The notes beneath the pieces were generated by a model. The model saw nothing but the letters and a program-made list of their open reading frames with translations, was not told where the DNA came from and made no database searches. From Guyanagaster necrorhizus (taxonomy: Eukaryota; Basidiomycota; Agaricomycetes; Agaricales; Physalacriaceae), in assembly GCF_019112545.1 (NCBI RefSeq), contig NW_025064887.1, forward strand, positions 385,448 through 449,447: a stretch of 64,000 nucleotides of DNA, written 5' to 3'. Position numbers and translations under genes: made by a program. Below, piece by piece: positions 61,706 to 64,000 of this stretch; positions within the stretch are counted from its first letter, which is position 1, and each line of letters begins with the position of its first letter.

Positions 61706-63109
61706 TTATGCAGCATAATATTTTCTCAACAAGGGATCTTCCAGCAATCTTACCATAACTTCCTCCTCTAAATGTAGCTGCAAATCAACTCCCGCATCGT
61801 ACCAGCGACAGTGTTCCCCATGTCTATTCTGTACTTCCATGACCTGCAGTAATCCATCCAATTTAGGCATCACCGCCTCGACATATCGTGGACTTCCGCC
61901 CCCAAAATCGGCCTCGTAGACTCCAGTATGCACCCACGACGTGACTAAAACATGCCGGTGCCCCAGGAATGCCTGCCACAACCTCTTTGGCGCCACTTCA
62001 AACTTCTTTTCATGCAAATGAGCCTTCAACGCATTGATAGTAAACTGCGACAACGTGTCGTGAATGCCTTGCGATGTAGGCGTACGCACATCCGCAAGCA
62101 TGATAGGCGACCCGATAAACCTGTCCGGTAGTTTTAACCGTGGCCGTAAACCAAATGTGAGTTCCATGTGGACTTCATCTCCCTCCACAAGGCCACGAGC
62201 ACGATTGATACACCCCCACACATGTGCCAAGATGGCCTCCATCCGCGTTCCACCTTCCATTTGTTTCACTTCATCTTGGGTGAAATGAATGACATAGTGG
62301 GAGACGGGTGCTGAGACGTTCCATTGGTCCCAGGGCATTCGAGTTCCTCCAACATCAGGAGGGGGGGAAAATTCAGGCGGTATGACAGCTGCTTGGGATG
62401 CAAATGGACAATCAGACCCAGAGATCCACCAGTCATAACGGCTGCAAGGTAGCTTGCGCGCCTCCGCGACCAGAGCGTCATCAACCTCTGATCCTGGGGC
62501 ATGATCATCAAGGAGCTGGGGGTCAAAAACTGGATTGGGAACAACACGTTCAATGCACGCCCAGTCTCTCGCGAAATAGGCTAATGTCTGTGCATCGGAG
62601 AGAGGATGCGCTAGACGAATGCCGATGGCAATTCCTCCGCATGCGAACGTTGTTACTTGTACCGACATGACTGGTCCCTCGGGATCAACGGGGGCTAACG
62701 GCGTAGATGGGAGGAAGTGAGCTGCAGGTAAATCAGAGGCATCCCATTCTTTGGGTCGTGGCAAAGGGATAAGGTCTGCGAGTCGTACATTGGTTTGCAC
62801 GTCAACGAAAAGAACTCCCGGATCCGTGGCGCAACCAAAAGTTAGAGCCAGTCGGTCAATCGTAGTGTGGGAGGGTGGGAGATGGTAAAGACGGCCGCAC
62901 CACTGCGGATAAAAGTCGAGGGTTTTCCTGAGTGCGGATCTAAGGCCTTCAGGGTTGGGGAGTGAAGGGGAGGCATCGTAGAACCATACGGCTCCGCAGG
63001 GACTGAAATTGCCTACTGTCGAATCGATGATGGACAGAGCAACCGTGCGTTCTCCGCCCGAAACACCGCAAGGGAACTCCCGGCTGGCAGAATAGTATAA
63101 AACGTCCAT
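61706..63109 (-). CDS. BAHD-type acyltransferase (transferase family)
   Basis: Acyl-CoA-dependent O- or N-acyltransferase; substrate unknown. A single 1.4 kb exon, unlike its neighbours. The ATG at 63109 gives MDVLYYSASREFPCG, then RTVALSIIDSTVGNFSPCGA-VWFYD, typical of fungal members. The catalytic HxxxD is AIGIRLAHPLSDAQTLAYFA (His168 and Asp172). The structural DFGWG motif appears as EADFGGGSPRYVEAVMPKLD. Other blocks are MEAILAHVWGCINRARG and RPRLKLPDRFIGSPIMLADV. The end is LLEDPLLRKYYAA. About 467 residues. The frame is open upstream to a GTG at 63196, so a 5' exon or a longer start is possible. No biosynthetic partners are seen nearby. Confidence 0.88.
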   Translation of the reverse strand: MDVLYYSASREFPCGVSGGERTVALSIIDSTVGNFSPCGAVWFYDASPSLPNPEGLRSALRKTLDFYPQWCGRLYHLPPSHTTIDRLALTFGCATDPGVLFVDVQTNVRLADLIPLPRPKEWDASDLPAAHFLPSTPLAPVDPEGPVMSVQVTTFACGGIAIGIRLAHPLSDAQTLAYFARDWACIERVVPNPVFDPQLLDDHAPGSEVDDALVAEARKLPCSRYDWWISGSDCPFASQAAVIPPEFSPPPDVGGTRMPWDQWNVSAPVSHYVIHFTQDEVKQMEGGTRMEAILAHVWGCINRARGLVEGDEVHMELTFGLRPRLKLPDRFIGSPIMLADVRTPTSQGIHDTLSQFTINALKAHLHEKKFEVAPKRLWQAFLGHRHVLVTSWVHTGVYEADFGGGSPRYVEAVMPKLDGLLQVMEVQNRHGEHCRWYDAGVDLQLHLEEEVMVRLLEDPLLRKYYAA

Positions 63110-64000
63110 AAGTACGGTGTTGCTGGCGATGGCGACACTTGGGTTACTACTGTGATCAATGAATATTAGCGGATCGTAACCATCTGATATATACACTGAC
63201 TTGAGTCAGTCCTGAACCGAGGCCCTCGGGTCCGTCTTACATCAGGAACGTTCGGGAGGAAGATAATGCTTCGGACTGTGCCGCAAAGAGGAGACGATGT
63301 CAACCTGAAAAATTTCGATGAGCTTAAGCTCTTAAATCAAAAAGAAGGATACAAACGAAACTAAACTATAAATACTATTTTCCACGACTGGTTGAAAATT
63401 TTGGTAACTGTATGAAGATTACGACTTTGAAATAAGCAGTCATAGTCTAGTACAAGCTACATTTCGAACTTTGATTTCTCGAATGTCGCATTCGCAAAAT
63501 TTGGTGGTCAAAGCCGTGGTTAGAAGATCTGTATGAACAAAACGACGATATGACCTCGGCGTTGTTGTCAGCTGCATGATAGAATAAGTTATGCCTCCAT
63601 CTTGATGGTATTGACTCATTTTCCCCCGGATTTACGCTGGGAAGATAAGCATTCAGTTGGGAAGCGCTCGGACAGTAACGACAAGTTTTTGGTGGTTCTG
63701 CGATATCAATGGGGTCTCTGCCTCTTCGGAGCTACATTCGATTTAAGGAGTTTGGCAGACCCACCTCGTATCGTATCAACAGAGAGCTATAAAGAGACTA
63801 TATTCGCCAGTGCAGCTTCTACTCCTGGCAAGGCTGGTCAGATGTACAACAGAACTTGAAATGAAAGAGGGGAGGCCGTGTGCTTTGATGGAGGCTACCT
63901 GGTACACATTTTAAGGAATATAGTCGGGTCTTAGGCGCAACACACTACCGGAGACTGCCGGTTGAAGTTGTAATTTGGAACTGATTGCCAATACTTGGCA
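63110..64000. other. Right-hand end, upstream of the acyltransferase
   Basis: Promoter side of the acyltransferase and unassigned sequence to the window end. The only sizeable frame (63602-63859, plus) starts at TTG and has no recognised content. Confidence 0.45.

Noticed and set aside
61706..63109. Acyltransferase as part of a secondary-metabolite cluster
   Set aside because: No synthase, P450 or other tailoring enzyme in the window; its neighbour is the housekeeping gene DSK2.

Overview
The window is nuclear DNA from a filamentous basidiomycete, most likely an Agaricomycete. The evidence is the gene architecture: nearly every protein-coding gene is cut by short GT-AG introns of about 45-60 bases. 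The fungal gene set agrees (SKP1, mRNA guanylyltransferase, ATG15, APN2, fused ADE2, EPL1, fungal Zn2Cys6 regulator), and so do several protein families that look like typical Agaricomycete membrane proteins. The species cannot be named from the sequence. No rRNA, tRNA, CRISPR array or intact transposon was recognised.

Layout. 1-1.65 kb (minus): a broken gene whose conserved-looking pieces sit in shifting frames and run off the left edge. 1.9-6.4 kb: a DUF3074 START-like protein and mitochondrial ribosomal protein bL27 (minus), then SKP1 and the mRNA capping guanylyltransferase (plus). 6.4-10.6 kb: one unknown protein in a gene-poor stretch. 10.6-13.6 kb: COP9 signalosome subunit 7 and guanine deaminase, divergent from a 102-base promoter. 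13.7-22.5 kb (all minus): ATG15 lipase, a type I sulfatase, a secreted FAD oxidoreductase and the DNA-repair nuclease APN2. 23-28.2 kb (minus): a single-pass membrane protein and a Zn2Cys6 transcription factor. 28.6-33.8 kb (minus): a SAC2-like phosphoinositide phosphatase, followed by a decayed partial copy of its own 3' end. 34.8-38.8 kb (plus): ADE2 and a DHHC palmitoyltransferase. 39-42.7 kb (minus): an unknown multi-pass membrane protein, a cysteine-rich reading frame, UBC9 and SNU13. 45.5-48.8 kb (plus): EPL1 of NuA4. 49.1-50.6 kb (minus): a four-helix membrane protein and probable remnants of another membrane-protein gene. 50.9-52.2 kb (plus): proteasome beta-5 (PRE2). 52.3-54.7 kb (minus): an amino acid permease. 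56.8-61.5 kb (plus): a LIM-domain protein and the ubiquilin DSK2. 61.7-63.1 kb (minus): a BAHD-type acyltransferase.

Most genes are housekeeping: ubiquitin/SUMO/proteasome (SKP1, CSN7, UBC9, PRE2, DSK2), purine metabolism (ADE2, guanine deaminase), RNA processing (capping enzyme, SNU13), chromatin and DNA repair (EPL1, APN2), and autophagy/lipid turnover (ATG15, SAC2-like). No operon-like or biosynthetic-cluster logic is evident. I did not find a convincing new multi-gene system. The more unusual items are a 15-base micro-exon in the FAD oxidoreductase, two GC-AG introns, the partial tandem duplication of the SAC2-like gene, and the recent-looking repeats in and beside the sulfatase gene. Gene models were spliced by eye using frame continuity and family knowledge, so outer boundaries are firmer than some internal exon edges.
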